Below, in pieces: positions 25,515-36,262 of a stretch of DNA of 64,000 nucleotides (position 1 is its first letter; each line of letters begins with the position of its first letter). The stretch is taken from assembly GCF_004354045.1 (NCBI RefSeq), contig NZ_SMRT01000006.1, positions 272,782 to 336,781 of the forward strand, given 5' to 3'. This DNA comes from Paenibacillus piri (GTDB lineage Bacteria; Bacillota; Bacilli; Paenibacillales; NBRC-103111). The position numbers and the translations under genes are program-made. Below the pieces are notes generated by a model. The model was not told the origin of the DNA and made no database searches. It was given only the letters and a program-made list of their open reading frames with translations.

Positions 25515-26678
25515 CTAGCCCAACGCCGGTGCAGTGTCTCCGAAATACTCCGATCCATATTGCTTCCTCGATTTTTTCCATTCATGATGCCATGCCGAAA
25601 TATGCGGCAGCGGTTCCGCGTCAAACTCCTCGCTCATCATTTTATGCAACGCGGCATATTGCTTTTCAACTGAAACCCAATCCTTGCATTGGTCATACAG
25701 CTTCATGAGAATGAAATACAGCTCCTCAGCATTGGGGAACAAGCTTTGAACGCGGCTGTACAGCAAAACGGCGTCGGCAAGACGTTCATTCTCCACCAAT
25801 ACATTCCCCAAAGCGACGGCATGATGATACCACAGTGTACGCAGCCGCTCCCGTTCTCCATCGGCCCATGAATAATCATGGTCGATTAAATAATCTCCCT
25901 GATACTGATCCGACAAAGTGATATGATGCGAAATTGTATCCCGGCTAACCGGAGGCGCATCCTGGAGCCCGCGCTCCCATTCTTCGATATCCAGCTTCAT
26001 GCCGTTCAGATCAACCCGGTAACCGTTGTCCGAGCTGACAATGCGAATCGGCAGTCCGATTGTGCGAAGCATTTTACGAATTTGGTAGATGGCCGTATAC
26101 AATTGGGTGTAGCCTTTATGAGCATCCGTTTCGGGCCACAGCAGCTCGATTAAAACGTCTTTGCGTACAGGATGCAGCCGGCGGTGAACCAAATAAGCAA
26201 ACAGCTCCTGCGCCCTCGTTGTTCGCCATTGGATCGTCCCGGGCTTGGCAATGTCGAAATGCAAGTATTGGAAGCATTTGATCATGCCCGTCGTTGCCTC
26301 CGAGGCGGTTACGGCCGGGGGAGGACGGTGCACAAGCCGCGTCAGTGTACGCAGCAGCCTTTCCTGCAGCACAGGCTTTACAATGTAGTCGAGCGCATTA
26401 AGCTCGAAAGCTTTAACCGCATACTCCTCGTAGCCGGTAACAAATACAATATCAATGGAGGGCAGCCGGTTTTGCAGCAGCTCCGCCAGCTCCATACCGC
26501 TCAGCTCGGGCATATCAATATCCAGAAATGCAATATCAGGTATATGTTCGGAAGCTGCCGCCAATGCCGATTCGCCGTCCTGGAATGTTCCAATAACATC
26601 CAGCTGTCCTGTTTTCTTAATTTGTCTTTCCAGATCGCGAAGTGCTAATGATTCATCGTCAACGAGTATCGCTTTCAT
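25515..26678 (-). CDS. Orphan response regulator with SARP-type output (receiver-winged helix-BTAD)
   Basis: A 387-residue regulator. The receiver domain covers residues ~1-120 (acidic VDDE, phospho-Asp in FLDIDMP, VTGY, conserved Lys in DYIVKP). An OmpR-like winged helix spans ~135-235 (RAQELFAYLVHRR, DVLIELLWPETD). A TPR-rich BTAD domain fills the C-terminus. No histidine kinase gene is adjacent. It is divergent from the giant SLH protein gene with ~300 AT-rich bases between, so that gene is a candidate target (inference). Regulators of this layout exist in Paenibacillus, but their targets are mostly unknown. Confidence 0.88.
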   Translation of the reverse strand: MKAILVDDESLALRDLERQIKKTGQLDVIGTFQDGESALAAASEHIPDIAFLDIDMPELSGMELAELLQNRLPSIDIVFVTGYEEYAVKAFELNALDYIVKPVLQERLLRTLTRLVHRPPPAVTASEATTGMIKCFQYLHFDIAKPGTIQWRTTRAQELFAYLVHRRLHPVRKDVLIELLWPETDAHKGYTQLYTAIYQIRKMLRTIGLPIRIVSSDNGYRVDLNGMKLDIEEWERGLQDAPPVSRDTISHHITLSDQYQGDYLIDHDYSWADGERERLRTLWYHHAVALGNVLVENERLADAVLLYSRVQSLFPNAEELYFILMKLYDQCKDWVSVEKQYAALHKMMSEEFDAEPLPHISAWHHEWKKSRKQYGSEYFGDTAPALG

Positions 26679-26974
26679 ATTGTCACCCCCATGAATCAGA
26701 GTCCGATTTCCCTCCCCTATAGGAAGGCGTAGTAAATATATCGAACTTTTACAGCCGCAAAAATGATAATTATTTCACAAAAACAAGGTCGAATTACTAA
26801 TTATTAATTAAATTTTGTTATGAAAATCGTTCGAAGGGCCTATTCCACCATTATACCGCTTCTTGTTCATTTTTTGTTCAGTTTTTTATGTTGTAATTAT
26901 GATTGGCATAATTCGAAAAAAACCGACAATTTTCGGCGCAACGAAACTGTTTGTATGGAGGATAGGATAAAAAA

Positions 26975-29900
26975 ATGAAAAAAAGGTTAGTTTCTTGTAC
27001 ATTAATTTGTATGCTTCTGCTTCAGCTTGTGTCCAATCTGATGTTCGTTCCGGCAGCGGATGCGGCTGCAGGTCCTGTGGTAACCGTTACATTGGATACC
27101 CCAGGGAAGGTTGAGCTGGGCGGAGATACTACGCTTGAGGTTACGCTGCAGAACGGAGGGACCTGGGCTTATAATGCCGGTATCGAGCTGCTGCTTACGG
27201 ACGGGCTGAAGGTGGCCGACAGCAACAGTTTGAAAAGTACTTCCGAGACCCCTAATTCAACAACAGGGGAGCTTACGGTTTATTGGAAAGACATTAAAGA
27301 TTTGGCTCCCAATGAAAAATTTACGTTTCCGATAAAGCTGACTACGATAGATAAGCTGCGGAAAACCGGGGCTGACACTGATTTCGGCCAGCAGGTAAAC
27401 GCCGTAGTTAGCGTGTATACCAGCAATGATGCCCGGCAATTATACGAGCCGCCGAATACTCCGAGCGGAAAGTCCGATGTGAAGTTAATCAAGATTGTTC
27501 CGTTTACCGTCAAGGTGATTGAACCTGAACAGAAGCTGGTGAAAGGCGCGGGTCCTGATGCGGCGCCTCCGGCAGCAGGCGACGAGTGGGGCGCATATAA
27601 GTATAAAATTGAAATCGTCAATAATAAACGCGCCAATACGAATTTTACGGTGTTCGAGAATCGGATCGACGATGCGTTGGAAGCCTACGGCTATTCGATC
27701 AACCCCAATGCACAGACTGTTACTGGAAATAAACGTGTGGCGAACTGGAACAACAGCTTAATACTGACGAGCGGCGAAACAAAAACAATTGAGTTTAACG
27801 CCGCGTTTCTGGAAACTCCGAATTTGAAGGACGACGGATCGACGCGGGTCACGAATACGATTCAATATACCGGCGTAACGAATAAGATCTCTTCGGGAAC
27901 CCACACGGAAACCGACAGCATCAACTATTATTCGATTCCGAAGGACGTAATTATTTCCAAATCGGTAGATAAGGAAACGACGGGTTACGGCGAAGCTCTG
28001 ACTTATACTCTAGTGATCCGGTCGAATGAATATTATGACGTAACGAATGTAACGATCACGGATACGGTCGGCGACGGACAGAAGTTCACCGGCTATACAA
28101 GCGCCTCTATTGCGTATCCGGACGGTACGAGCGTTTCGGCAGCTCCAACCTTTGCGACTCCCGCCAGAGATACTGCGGACGGCACAACGAAGCTCGGATG
28201 GACGGTTCCGGACAATACATTAAAAGCGGATGCTGCGAGAAATAAAGGAACCGTAGTTACGATTAAATATACAACGGAAGTGGAGAATACGTGGAAAGCT
28301 CCCTCCGGAGGACCGGTGGTCGCCGGCGATACGATCGACAATAAAGCAACAGTGACCGGAACGACGACGGTATCGGGTTCCGTTTCCGATTCAGCCTCGA
28401 CTTCCGTCCCGATCGCAGTGCCGAAAATCAGCGAGACGATTAAATCGGTCAACACAACCGCGCTCTCGTCTCCTAATAATAAAGCCGCTGACGTAACCGT
28501 CGGCGATAAAGTAACGTTTAACGTAAAATACGATGCGACCGGGGTTAATGCCAAGCAGCATGGGGTAGAAATTTTCGATTTTCTCCCATATGGCACTAAG
28601 CTTGTAGATGAAACTTATGCGAACTATGCGATGAACGGTGTAACGCCCGTTTATAATACTGGTTTACATGCTTTGATTTGGAGCTTCAGCGATATAGACG
28701 AATTGAAGCCCCCCTTTTATACGGACATTCAGGTTGTAGTGATAGACGATGCCGAATACAGAAAAGCTGTCAAAGGCGCGGAAAATCTGGTCGTATTATC
28801 TTATAAAAATACGGCCGGACGCACTCAAAGCGATCGTGATACGGTCAAGCTGAATTTTGAAGGGCCGGATGTAGTGAATCAACGGTTTGTTGAAACAACA
28901 GATGTATCGCCGGGCAAAGGCATTGTAACGGTCAAAGGAAATCAGACCGTAACCGTTAAGATCATTCTGACGAACAACGGCAAGCTGCCGGCATATAATG
29001 TTGTCCTGCAAGAAACTTTACCGCCGGAATTGACATTTAGTCAATTTCTTACCGATTCGAGAGTAACAGCTTCAGGGCCGGCACCGGGCGATTCAAAGCT
29101 ATTTTTTACATTAACAAGCCCGCTGGAGCCGGGAGCCTCAATTGACCTGATATATGAGGCAAAAATAATTGATCAGATCGGAGCCTTGAAACAAATTAAA
29201 CAGGAGTCCTCGTGGGACTATTACGGGCAGCCATCTACTTGGCCTGTCGGGGAGCCGCGGCACCATTATACACCAACGGAGCCGCTGCATACGACGATGC
29301 AGGCCCAGAGCCCGACCATAACGAAAAAGGTAGTGGATACAACAACTTCCACTACATCCTCGCCGAACTTGAATGTCCGAGCCGGCGACTGGGTTGTATA
29401 CGAGGTGGAGGCGAAGCTGCCCGATACGGAAACTGCATATAACGCGACTTTAACCGATTTTATACCGGTGCGGCAATCGCTGCTTGGCGTATTCTCGACG
29501 TGGGACCCTGCGACCCATACCGGCACTTCGGTAGCCCAATCCGTATACCAGTTGGGCGGGGATGCGACCGCCGGCTATACAGTTACGCTGCCAAATCTTA
29601 ATGTCAGCCGCACGGCTGGCGGCTTTAAATATTACACGTACTATATCAAGACCAAAGTCGACAAGCTGACAGGCAGTTCGGAGCTTCAAAAACAATTGGC
29701 CAAGTTCGGATGGACCGATGAAAACGTCGGCGGAACGTCAAACACAATCCAATCCTTGCTAGCCCAAGTAACCGTAAACAGACCGAATCTAAGCGCCGAT
29801 ATGTCCCCGGCCTCCTTGCCTGAAGTGAACAAGGGCGAGGTGAAGGATATTACCTTCACCATCACCAATAACGGAACAAGCGATGCGTACGATTTTGTAC

Positions 29901-32900
29901 CAACGATCACACTGCCCGCGGGCTTTGAATTTGTGAATCCGGACAAGGTGCCTGCCGGTGATCTGGAAACCGGATATACGATCACGCTGGACAAGCGGGA
30001 TCTTGCACCGGGAGCCGCGAATAAGTTTATTTATCCTTTTAAAGCAAAGCTGATAGAAGTGAAAGGGTCCGGCTCGAGCTATCAGATTATCGGACGGACC
30101 GGGGATTACTATGTTTCGCACGAAGTGTTTACGGGCGGTTCCGCAGGTCCTGACGAGAAATATTCGCAGACTCAAGCGCAAACCGTTGTAGGCATTCCCG
30201 GCGTTACATTACTGAATGAAATTGCCGCGACCAGCAACGGAAGCAGCAAAACGGAGATCAGGCCTGGCGATACAGTCGACTATAAGCTGACCGTACAAGT
30301 GCCGGCCGGAACGAAGGCTTATAGTTTGACAGTCGAGGACACATTTGCATCCATCGGCAATTTTGAAATACTGCCGCTGCCGGCCGGCACGAACACGGAT
30401 GCCGTTGGCAGAAGCTGGCCCGGCGGCGGGAACAAGCTAGTTGTAAACTTTGGCTCGCCAATCGACGCTACTGCAGGGGCCAGGACGTTGACTGAAACCG
30501 TAAGACTTAGAGCGAAGCCGGATGGAACCAGTCCGACAAGCGGAACCTTTACGGTGCAAAAAGCTACTTACACTACAGGGGCCATCGCGAAATGGTCGAC
30601 GGAAATCGGCACGCCTTTGCAAACAAATCAGGTACAAACAAGCATTGATGTCCTGCAGCCGAATGTTACCATCACGGCCGAACCGATTCCCGATCCGGTA
30701 TTTAAGGATTCGAATCCAACGATTGCAGCCGGCTTCACGATTAACAACAGCGGTACAAGCAAGGCCTATAACAACATAGTGGAAGTTGCAGTTCCGTCCG
30801 GGCTGCAGGTTTCCAACATTTCCAACGGAGGTACGCTTGCCAACGGGAATAAAGTGGTCTGGAACATTGCGGAATTGAATTCGGGAGCCAGCCATACGCT
30901 GACTTTCAACTTGCAGGTTACAGCGCAGATCGGCGCAGGCAGCAACAACCTGGAAGTGGCAGCCGTATTGAAGCAATACGCTTCAACGCCTGCAGCGCAG
31001 CCGGAACAACAAGCAAAAGTGTATACGCCGAACGCACCGGCATCCAGCTATCTGTCGATCGCTCCGCTTACGATAACGGCGGCGATTACCGACAATACAT
31101 TCGGCCCGGCGCCATTCGACAAGATTCGCCCTGGGGATGAAACGACCTATGAGGTTTTATTGAATCCGCCCGGCAGCAGCGCTGCATTTATGGCGGTTTT
31201 GAAACTGCCGGTTTTGCTGGAGCAGGATATAGTCAGTGTTACGATGGATGGACAAACGGTTTCGTTCTCGCCTATGGAGGGCGGATACCCGTTGGGGACG
31301 GCCGCAGGGCATAAAAAAGTAATCGTGGTGGCGCGCGCCAAAACGAATACCAATAATGCACAAAATCCGTACAATGCCGCATTCAAGCCGACCGTTGAGT
31401 ACAAAACCGCAGCTAGCGGAGGCACGGCTCTATCGGCAACCGCGGCTCAATTGCAGGAGGATGTGATCGAGCCTAATGTAGCGGTTTCGATCATGGCTGA
31501 CAAGCAGCAGGTTTTAACTCCGGGCGAGCCGGTAACGTTCCAAGTAAAAGTGGATAATACGCTTGGGCTCAGCACGGCTTATGCTGCGGAGCTGAACATG
31601 ACGGTAGCCAACAGCGTGTATTTGCAGCGTGTAGGCCCGAGCACGGAAGCAAGCGACGTCATAACGTCGGATAGTCAGCATTTCACATGGAAAATGGCGG
31701 CGATACCCGCCGGACAGCAGCGTCAGCTGACATTCCTTGCCGGTTCGAAAAATTCGACCACCGTCACCTCGCAAGTGTATTTTGAAGCGGAGCTTGCCAA
31801 ATATTTCTCGCTGCCAAGCGGTAAAGGCAAACAGTACGGTCCACTTGTGACGAATGAGGTCGGCGTTGTAGTACGCGGACAGCATATGCTTGAAAATTCG
31901 GGCACACTTTCCGTCACAGCCGGTCAAGATGCGGTGTTTAATCATATTTTGCGCAATACGGGCGCCGGGAACGATACTTTCATCCTTGGCTTGATAGGCG
32001 CTTATCCGACGGATTTATATGCCGGCGGACAGAAAATTGCTGCAGGCAAAAACATGAACGGAGTGTGGGTTTGGGATAGCATTGATCCGCTTTATAATTC
32101 GGGCGGTAATGTGGCAGTGACGTTAGACGGCGGCGGTATGAAGGATATCAAGCTGGTTGTTCATGTTCCTGAGAACACGCCGTATGACAACACGAATGCA
32201 CAGGTGTATTCGTTGAATGCAAAAGCCCAACGTACCGGAAACGTCAGTACGGTTCAGGATTACTTGAAGATTGCAGGATCCGCTTTGGACGGATGGAGCG
32301 GAGACCAGGAGAGCGCCGGTTGGATCATGCCTGCGTACGGACGTGGAGATTCCTTGTTCTTCCGGGCAGTCAGCGCGGTTCATATAGCAGCTCTCAAAGC
32401 TTACTATACGCATGGCGATAAAACCGGACTTGTCGAGCTCCAAGTGCAAAACAAAGACACCTATATCGCCAAGGGAAGCAAGCAATGGTCCGGCACAGCC
32501 AGACTGCCGGTGACGGCATCGCCCGGAAATTACGAAGTGAAATTCGTAGCCTTGGACGCTCTGGGCAATCCGTTGGAAATCGACGATAAGAATAGTACGA
32601 CGGGTGCGAACAACCCGTTTGCTGTCAAAGGATCGGTAACCGTACAAGGCCAAATCAAGGATGCGGTTACGAACCAGCCGATCGCAGGAGCGAAAGTGGT
32701 ACTGTACCATCCGGCATCCGGACAACCGGTGGCCGAAACGACTACAGATGCAGGCGGCCATTATGCATTCCCGGATGTGAAGCCCGGAGGCTATCGACTA
32801 ATTGTGCAGAAATCGCCGTATGCCGAAGCGGTCAAGGAATTTTATGCATTGCCGCAGAGCGGCTCGGATTCTGTAGTTGTCGTCGATGCGGTGCTTACGC

Positions 32901-35296
32901 CTTATACCATCACATTGCAAGCGAATCCGTCGACCATTCTTGGCGATGGAAAATCGGAGACCGAGCTTACCGTCAAGATTACGGATGCCGGGGGACAACC
33001 TGTGGCAGGAGCGCAAGTGAACTTCTCATCTCCAAGCGGCATCGGCTCGTTCCCATCGGGAACGACGGCAGTGACCAACGAGCGGGGAGAGGCGAAGCTG
33101 CCTTATCGTTCGGATGCAGTTTCGGGCAATGCATCGAAGCGGGCAGAAGTTGTGGCCAACGTCCAGGATCCGTCGCGGCAATTGTCCGCTGACGCTCGCA
33201 TCGTCATTACGCTTGATCCGGGGGCTATCGCCGGTGTCGTAACCGAAATGGTGAACGGAGTACCGCATGTAGTAGCCGGGGCTGTAGTTGAAGTAACCAA
33301 AGATTTGGACGGAGACGGCATCAACGACTTTATCGCCCGTGCCGTAACGAAGGAGGACGGCTCTTACTTAATCGCCGTTCCGGTTGGTAATACGGAGTAT
33401 GACCTGACGATTACGAAGCCGTTCATAATCGGAAACGAGAAGAAAGATATATCGTTCCCGCAAAAAGCTGCTGTCGGCACGATCTCTCCGGTTGGGTATG
33501 AAGTGTACCCTGCGACAAAAACGGCGAGCGGTGTGCTCCTGGTACAAACGTCCGGAGGACAAACCGGGCAGTTCCCTGCAGGCTTGTACAGCAAAATGAA
33601 GGGCTATCTGATCGATGAATCCGGCAACTATGTTACCAATCCGGACGGATCAAGGCTAGCCGTTACGTTCGGAACGAACGGTTCCTTTAACGCTCAAAAC
33701 TTGAATGCGGGAACTTATCAGCTTGCTATAGCAGTTGAAGTCGCTCCGGGTCAGGAATTAATTATTAACCGTGATAGAAATGGCAACATATCGAAGCTTC
33801 AATTGCAGCAAAACGGCGAAATGAACATCACTATAGAGCTGATAGATCCGTACGGAACCGTTACGGATGCGAAGACCGGCGAGGTCATCGAGAATGCGCA
33901 CGTGGAACTATACTATGCGGATACGCCAAGAAACAAGGCTAACGGACGGAATCCGGGAGAATTAGTTTCCTTGCCTGTACTCGAAGGATTCCCGCCGAGC
34001 GAAAACCGCAACCCGCAGGAAACGGATGCGAACGGGGAATACGCTTATATGGTTTATAGAACGACCGACTACTATGTGGTCGTTTCCAAGCCCGGGTACT
34101 ACACGTATAAAAGCCCGATTCTTTCCGTTGAACAAGAGATAGTGAGACACGATCTTCAACTGGTGCCGATACCCAAAAGTACAGGTTCGGGTTCCAAAGG
34201 CTCCGGCGGAGGAGGCGGAGGAGGTGCGGTAACGACTCCGACAGCACCGGAAGCCGGCAATCCGGATCAGGCCGACGGACAGGCCGATTTGGCCGTAGCA
34301 CTTATGTCGGACAGGGCGACATATCCGGAAGGCGGCATTATTACTTTCACGATCGAGTATTTGAATAAATCGAACGTGACGGTAAAAGGCGTCTCCGTTC
34401 AGGCACAAATTCCTGCGCATACCAAACTCGTCGATGCGGCGGGCGGAACGACGGATACTGACGGAACGATCCGTTGGAGCTTGGGCGACCTGTCTCCCGG
34501 AGCATCGGGCAAGCTGGTTTACAAGGTTCAAGTTCAGGAAAACGGTTTGTCCTCGGCAGAGCAGCTTATAACGAACCGGGCCCAAATTATAGCGGCCGAC
34601 GAGCTTGTGTTCAAGGAGGATGATCAATCTCCGCTGCAGCTGCTGTTATTCTCGTCCCGATTCGGCGCCCAGCAGCACAAGCGATACATCGCGGGCTACC
34701 CGGACGGTCTGTTTAAAGCCGACCGGTCGATCACCCGCGCTGAAATAGCGGCGATTTTTGCCAGAATTATGGATTTGCAGCAGACCGTCAAAGGCATAAG
34801 CTTCTATCAGGACGTTACGCCTTCCTTCTGGGCGGCCGGTTATATCGAAGCGGCTACGCGGGCAGGTTTATTCGGAGGATACGAAGATCAGAGCTTCCTG
34901 CCGGATCAGCCTATTACCCGGGCCGAGCTGAGCACGGTACTGGCAAGATACTTGAAGCTGCAGGATCGCGCGCCGCTGCAAACCCATTTCGCCGATATTA
35001 ACGGCCATTGGGGACGAAATGCGATCGAAGAAATTTACCGCCATCATATTATTGAAGGCTATCCGGACGGATCATTCAAACCGGAGGCCAATATGATACG
35101 TTCGGAAGCCGTCACCATGATTAACCGCCTGCTGTACCGCGGACCGCTGAACAATGTCGAGGTTGTATTCCCGGATATGACTCCTGATCATTGGGCGTTC
35201 GGCCACGTACAGGAAAGCGCGGTAACCCACGAATACACGCGGAATCCGGACGGGTCGGAAACGATGACGAAGCTGATTCCCGAACCGTTGTGGTAA
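26975..35296 (+). CDS. Giant cell-surface protein with DUF11-like repeats and C-terminal SLH domains
   Basis: 2773 residues. A Sec signal peptide (residues 1-31, ending ADAAAG) is followed by about ten DUF11-like beta-sandwich repeats to ~residue 1750 (recurrent patterns such as VTITNNGTSDAYDF and PAGFEF). A carboxypeptidase-regulatory/SpaA-like domain lies at ~1888-1960 (AGAKVVLY, DAGGHYAFPDVKPGGYRL), and a Big_1-like domain at ~1977-2075. A further Cna/CarboxypepD domain with DLDGDGINDF is at ~2083. Two more such domains, a Gly-rich hinge (~2400-2415) and a last DUF11 repeat follow. Three SLH domains (~2568-2760; TRAE/RSEA motifs) should bind pyruvylated wall polymer. It is probably a fibrous surface structure or adhesin. 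ATG follows GGAGGATAGG. Confidence 0.92.
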   Translation: MKKRLVSCTLICMLLLQLVSNLMFVPAADAAAGPVVTVTLDTPGKVELGGDTTLEVTLQNGGTWAYNAGIELLLTDGLKVADSNSLKSTSETPNSTTGELTVYWKDIKDLAPNEKFTFPIKLTTIDKLRKTGADTDFGQQVNAVVSVYTSNDARQLYEPPNTPSGKSDVKLIKIVPFTVKVIEPEQKLVKGAGPDAAPPAAGDEWGAYKYKIEIVNNKRANTNFTVFENRIDDALEAYGYSINPNAQTVTGNKRVANWNNSLILTSGETKTIEFNAAFLETPNLKDDGSTRVTNTIQYTGVTNKISSGTHTETDSINYYSIPKDVIISKSVDKETTGYGEALTYTLVIRSNEYYDVTNVTITDTVGDGQKFTGYTSASIAYPDGTSVSAAPTFATPARDTADGTTKLGWTVPDNTLKADAARNKGTVVTIKYTTEVENTWKAPSGGPVVAGDTIDNKATVTGTTTVSGSVSDSASTSVPIAVPKISETIKSVNTTALSSPNNKAADVTVGDKVTFNVKYDATGVNAKQHGVEIFDFLPYGTKLVDETYANYAMNGVTPVYNTGLHALIWSFSDIDELKPPFYTDIQVVVIDDAEYRKAVKGAENLVVLSYKNTAGRTQSDRDTVKLNFEGPDVVNQRFVETTDVSPGKGIVTVKGNQTVTVKIILTNNGKLPAYNVVLQETLPPELTFSQFLTDSRVTASGPAPGDSKLFFTLTSPLEPGASIDLIYEAKIIDQIGALKQIKQESSWDYYGQPSTWPVGEPRHHYTPTEPLHTTMQAQSPTITKKVVDTTTSTTSSPNLNVRAGDWVVYEVEAKLPDTETAYNATLTDFIPVRQSLLGVFSTWDPATHTGTSVAQSVYQLGGDATAGYTVTLPNLNVSRTAGGFKYYTYYIKTKVDKLTGSSELQKQLAKFGWTDENVGGTSNTIQSLLAQVTVNRPNLSADMSPASLPEVNKGEVKDITFTITNNGTSDAYDFVPTITLPAGFEFVNPDKVPAGDLETGYTITLDKRDLAPGAANKFIYPFKAKLIEVKGSGSSYQIIGRTGDYYVSHEVFTGGSAGPDEKYSQTQAQTVVGIPGVTLLNEIAATSNGSSKTEIRPGDTVDYKLTVQVPAGTKAYSLTVEDTFASIGNFEILPLPAGTNTDAVGRSWPGGGNKLVVNFGSPIDATAGARTLTETVRLRAKPDGTSPTSGTFTVQKATYTTGAIAKWSTEIGTPLQTNQVQTSIDVLQPNVTITAEPIPDPVFKDSNPTIAAGFTINNSGTSKAYNNIVEVAVPSGLQVSNISNGGTLANGNKVVWNIAELNSGASHTLTFNLQVTAQIGAGSNNLEVAAVLKQYASTPAAQPEQQAKVYTPNAPASSYLSIAPLTITAAITDNTFGPAPFDKIRPGDETTYEVLLNPPGSSAAFMAVLKLPVLLEQDIVSVTMDGQTVSFSPMEGGYPLGTAAGHKKVIVVARAKTNTNNAQNPYNAAFKPTVEYKTAASGGTALSATAAQLQEDVIEPNVAVSIMADKQQVLTPGEPVTFQVKVDNTLGLSTAYAAELNMTVANSVYLQRVGPSTEASDVITSDSQHFTWKMAAIPAGQQRQLTFLAGSKNSTTVTSQVYFEAELAKYFSLPSGKGKQYGPLVTNEVGVVVRGQHMLENSGTLSVTAGQDAVFNHILRNTGAGNDTFILGLIGAYPTDLYAGGQKIAAGKNMNGVWVWDSIDPLYNSGGNVAVTLDGGGMKDIKLVVHVPENTPYDNTNAQVYSLNAKAQRTGNVSTVQDYLKIAGSALDGWSGDQESAGWIMPAYGRGDSLFFRAVSAVHIAALKAYYTHGDKTGLVELQVQNKDTYIAKGSKQWSGTARLPVTASPGNYEVKFVALDALGNPLEIDDKNSTTGANNPFAVKGSVTVQGQIKDAVTNQPIAGAKVVLYHPASGQPVAETTTDAGGHYAFPDVKPGGYRLIVQKSPYAEAVKEFYALPQSGSDSVVVVDAVLTPYTITLQANPSTILGDGKSETELTVKITDAGGQPVAGAQVNFSSPSGIGSFPSGTTAVTNERGEAKLPYRSDAVSGNASKRAEVVANVQDPSRQLSADARIVITLDPGAIAGVVTEMVNGVPHVVAGAVVEVTKDLDGDGINDFIARAVTKEDGSYLIAVPVGNTEYDLTITKPFIIGNEKKDISFPQKAAVGTISPVGYEVYPATKTASGVLLVQTSGGQTGQFPAGLYSKMKGYLIDESGNYVTNPDGSRLAVTFGTNGSFNAQNLNAGTYQLAIAVEVAPGQELIINRDRNGNISKLQLQQNGEMNITIELIDPYGTVTDAKTGEVIENAHVELYYADTPRNKANGRNPGELVSLPVLEGFPPSENRNPQETDANGEYAYMVYRTTDYYVVVSKPGYYTYKSPILSVEQEIVRHDLQLVPIPKSTGSGSKGSGGGGGGGAVTTPTAPEAGNPDQADGQADLAVALMSDRATYPEGGIITFTIEYLNKSNVTVKGVSVQAQIPAHTKLVDAAGGTTDTDGTIRWSLGDLSPGASGKLVYKVQVQENGLSSAEQLITNRAQIIAADELVFKEDDQSPLQLLLFSSRFGAQQHKRYIAGYPDGLFKADRSITRAEIAAIFARIMDLQQTVKGISFYQDVTPSFWAAGYIEAATRAGLFGGYEDQSFLPDQPITRAELSTVLARYLKLQDRAPLQTHFADINGHWGRNAIEEIYRHHIIEGYPDGSFKPEANMIRSEAVTMINRLLYRGPLNNVEVVFPDMTPDHWAFGHVQESAVTHEYTRNPDGSETMTKLIPEPLW

Positions 35297-35331
35297 GCGG
35301 GTAACTATCAAATCTTGCAAGAAACCCAATA

Positions 35332-35380
35332 GCGCGGCACCTTCCCGAACAAGTTATTTCGGAAGGCGCCGCGCTTTCCT
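35332..35380 (+). terminator. Terminator of the giant surface-protein gene
   Basis: GCGCGGC-A-CCTTCCCGAA pairs with TTCGGAAGG-CGCCGCGC with one mismatch and one bulge, followed by TTTCCTT. It lies 36 bases after the stop. Confidence 0.75.
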
Positions 35381-35608
35381 TATAATGATAGAAAGAATAA
35401 GTTTTCAGCGGAGCTGAAGCGTTCTATCATTTCAAGAAAACCTACGATTAAATCGCGGTCGCTCATCTTGGAATGGCCTCGATAAAGGTTTCCTTATTAT
35501 TGCATAATGTAAGGTAGGGCCCCACGGGGCCGCCTTGCGTTCCGATGCCGGATTCGATACGATGGAATCATATTTTTCCGGATGAATAGAAAAGAGGGCA
35601 TAGTTAAT

Positions 35609-36007
35609 ATGATCATCGGGATCGGAACCGATTTACTGAATATCGCCAGAGTGAAGACCATTGTTGAAAGCGGCGCGGGCGACCGATTTATCGCGCGTGT
35701 TCTTACGGAGGACGAGCAGAGACTGGCAGCCGAGCGGCAGGGGAGGCTCGTCGAGTTCGTTGCCGGACGATTTGCCGCCAAAGAAGCGGTAAGCAAGGCG
35801 TTGGGCTGCGGTATCGGGAAGCAGGTGTCGTTCAAGGACATCGAGGTGATTCCCGGACCGCTGGGCAAGCCGGTCTGCAGGGTGAGCAAGGAGGCGCTCC
35901 GGCGCCTGCAATTGGAGCCGCCCGAAGAAATCGTCATCCACTTGAGCATCACGCATACGGCCGAGCTGGCTATGGCCTATTCCGTAGCGGAACGCGTGCC
36001 GTTTTAG
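35609..36007 (+). CDS. acpS: Holo-[acyl-carrier-protein] synthase
   Basis: A 132-residue enzyme transferring 4'-phosphopantetheine from CoA to acyl carrier protein. Motifs: GIGTDLLNIARV (Mg-binding Asp), FAAKEAVSKALG (Glu/Lys of the active site) and LSITHTAELAMAYSV near the end. The ATG at 35609 follows AAAGAGGG; the extra N-terminal residues from 35582 are not needed. Length is normal for the family. Confidence 0.95.
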   Translation: MIIGIGTDLLNIARVKTIVESGAGDRFIARVLTEDEQRLAAERQGRLVEFVAGRFAAKEAVSKALGCGIGKQVSFKDIEVIPGPLGKPVCRVSKEALRRLQLEPPEEIVIHLSITHTAELAMAYSVAERVPF

Positions 36008-36094
36008 CGAATCCGACCGAGCCTCGTTCGAATTCAATTCTATGACCGCAATTGACTTCCTAGTGTGGACTAACAGCGGGGGATAATGACCCGC

Positions 36095-36139
36095 GAAAAA
36101 ACCTTCGATACTGCCATGCAGCGTAATCGGAGTTTTTTT
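36095..36139 (+). terminator. Probable terminator after acpS
   Basis: ACCTTCGAT (with a bulged C) pairs with ATCGGAGT, extended by an A-run/T-run, and ends in TTTTTTT (36133-36139). Confidence 0.55.
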
Positions 36140-36262
36140 GTGTTTTCGTTAAATAGGATTGCGGTGCATCTTGTTCATTAATTGTTCAGAACCGTGTTAT
36201 ATAATGGGGAACTGATGCGTAAATCGTGTGCATTTGGCTTAGAGCGAGGAAGGGGTAGGCGA

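Noticed and set aside
26975..35296. Possible CRISPR-like periodicity in the giant surface gene
   Set aside because: The repetition is at the level of protein domains of ~100-150 residues with divergent DNA; there are no short exact repeats with unique spacers.
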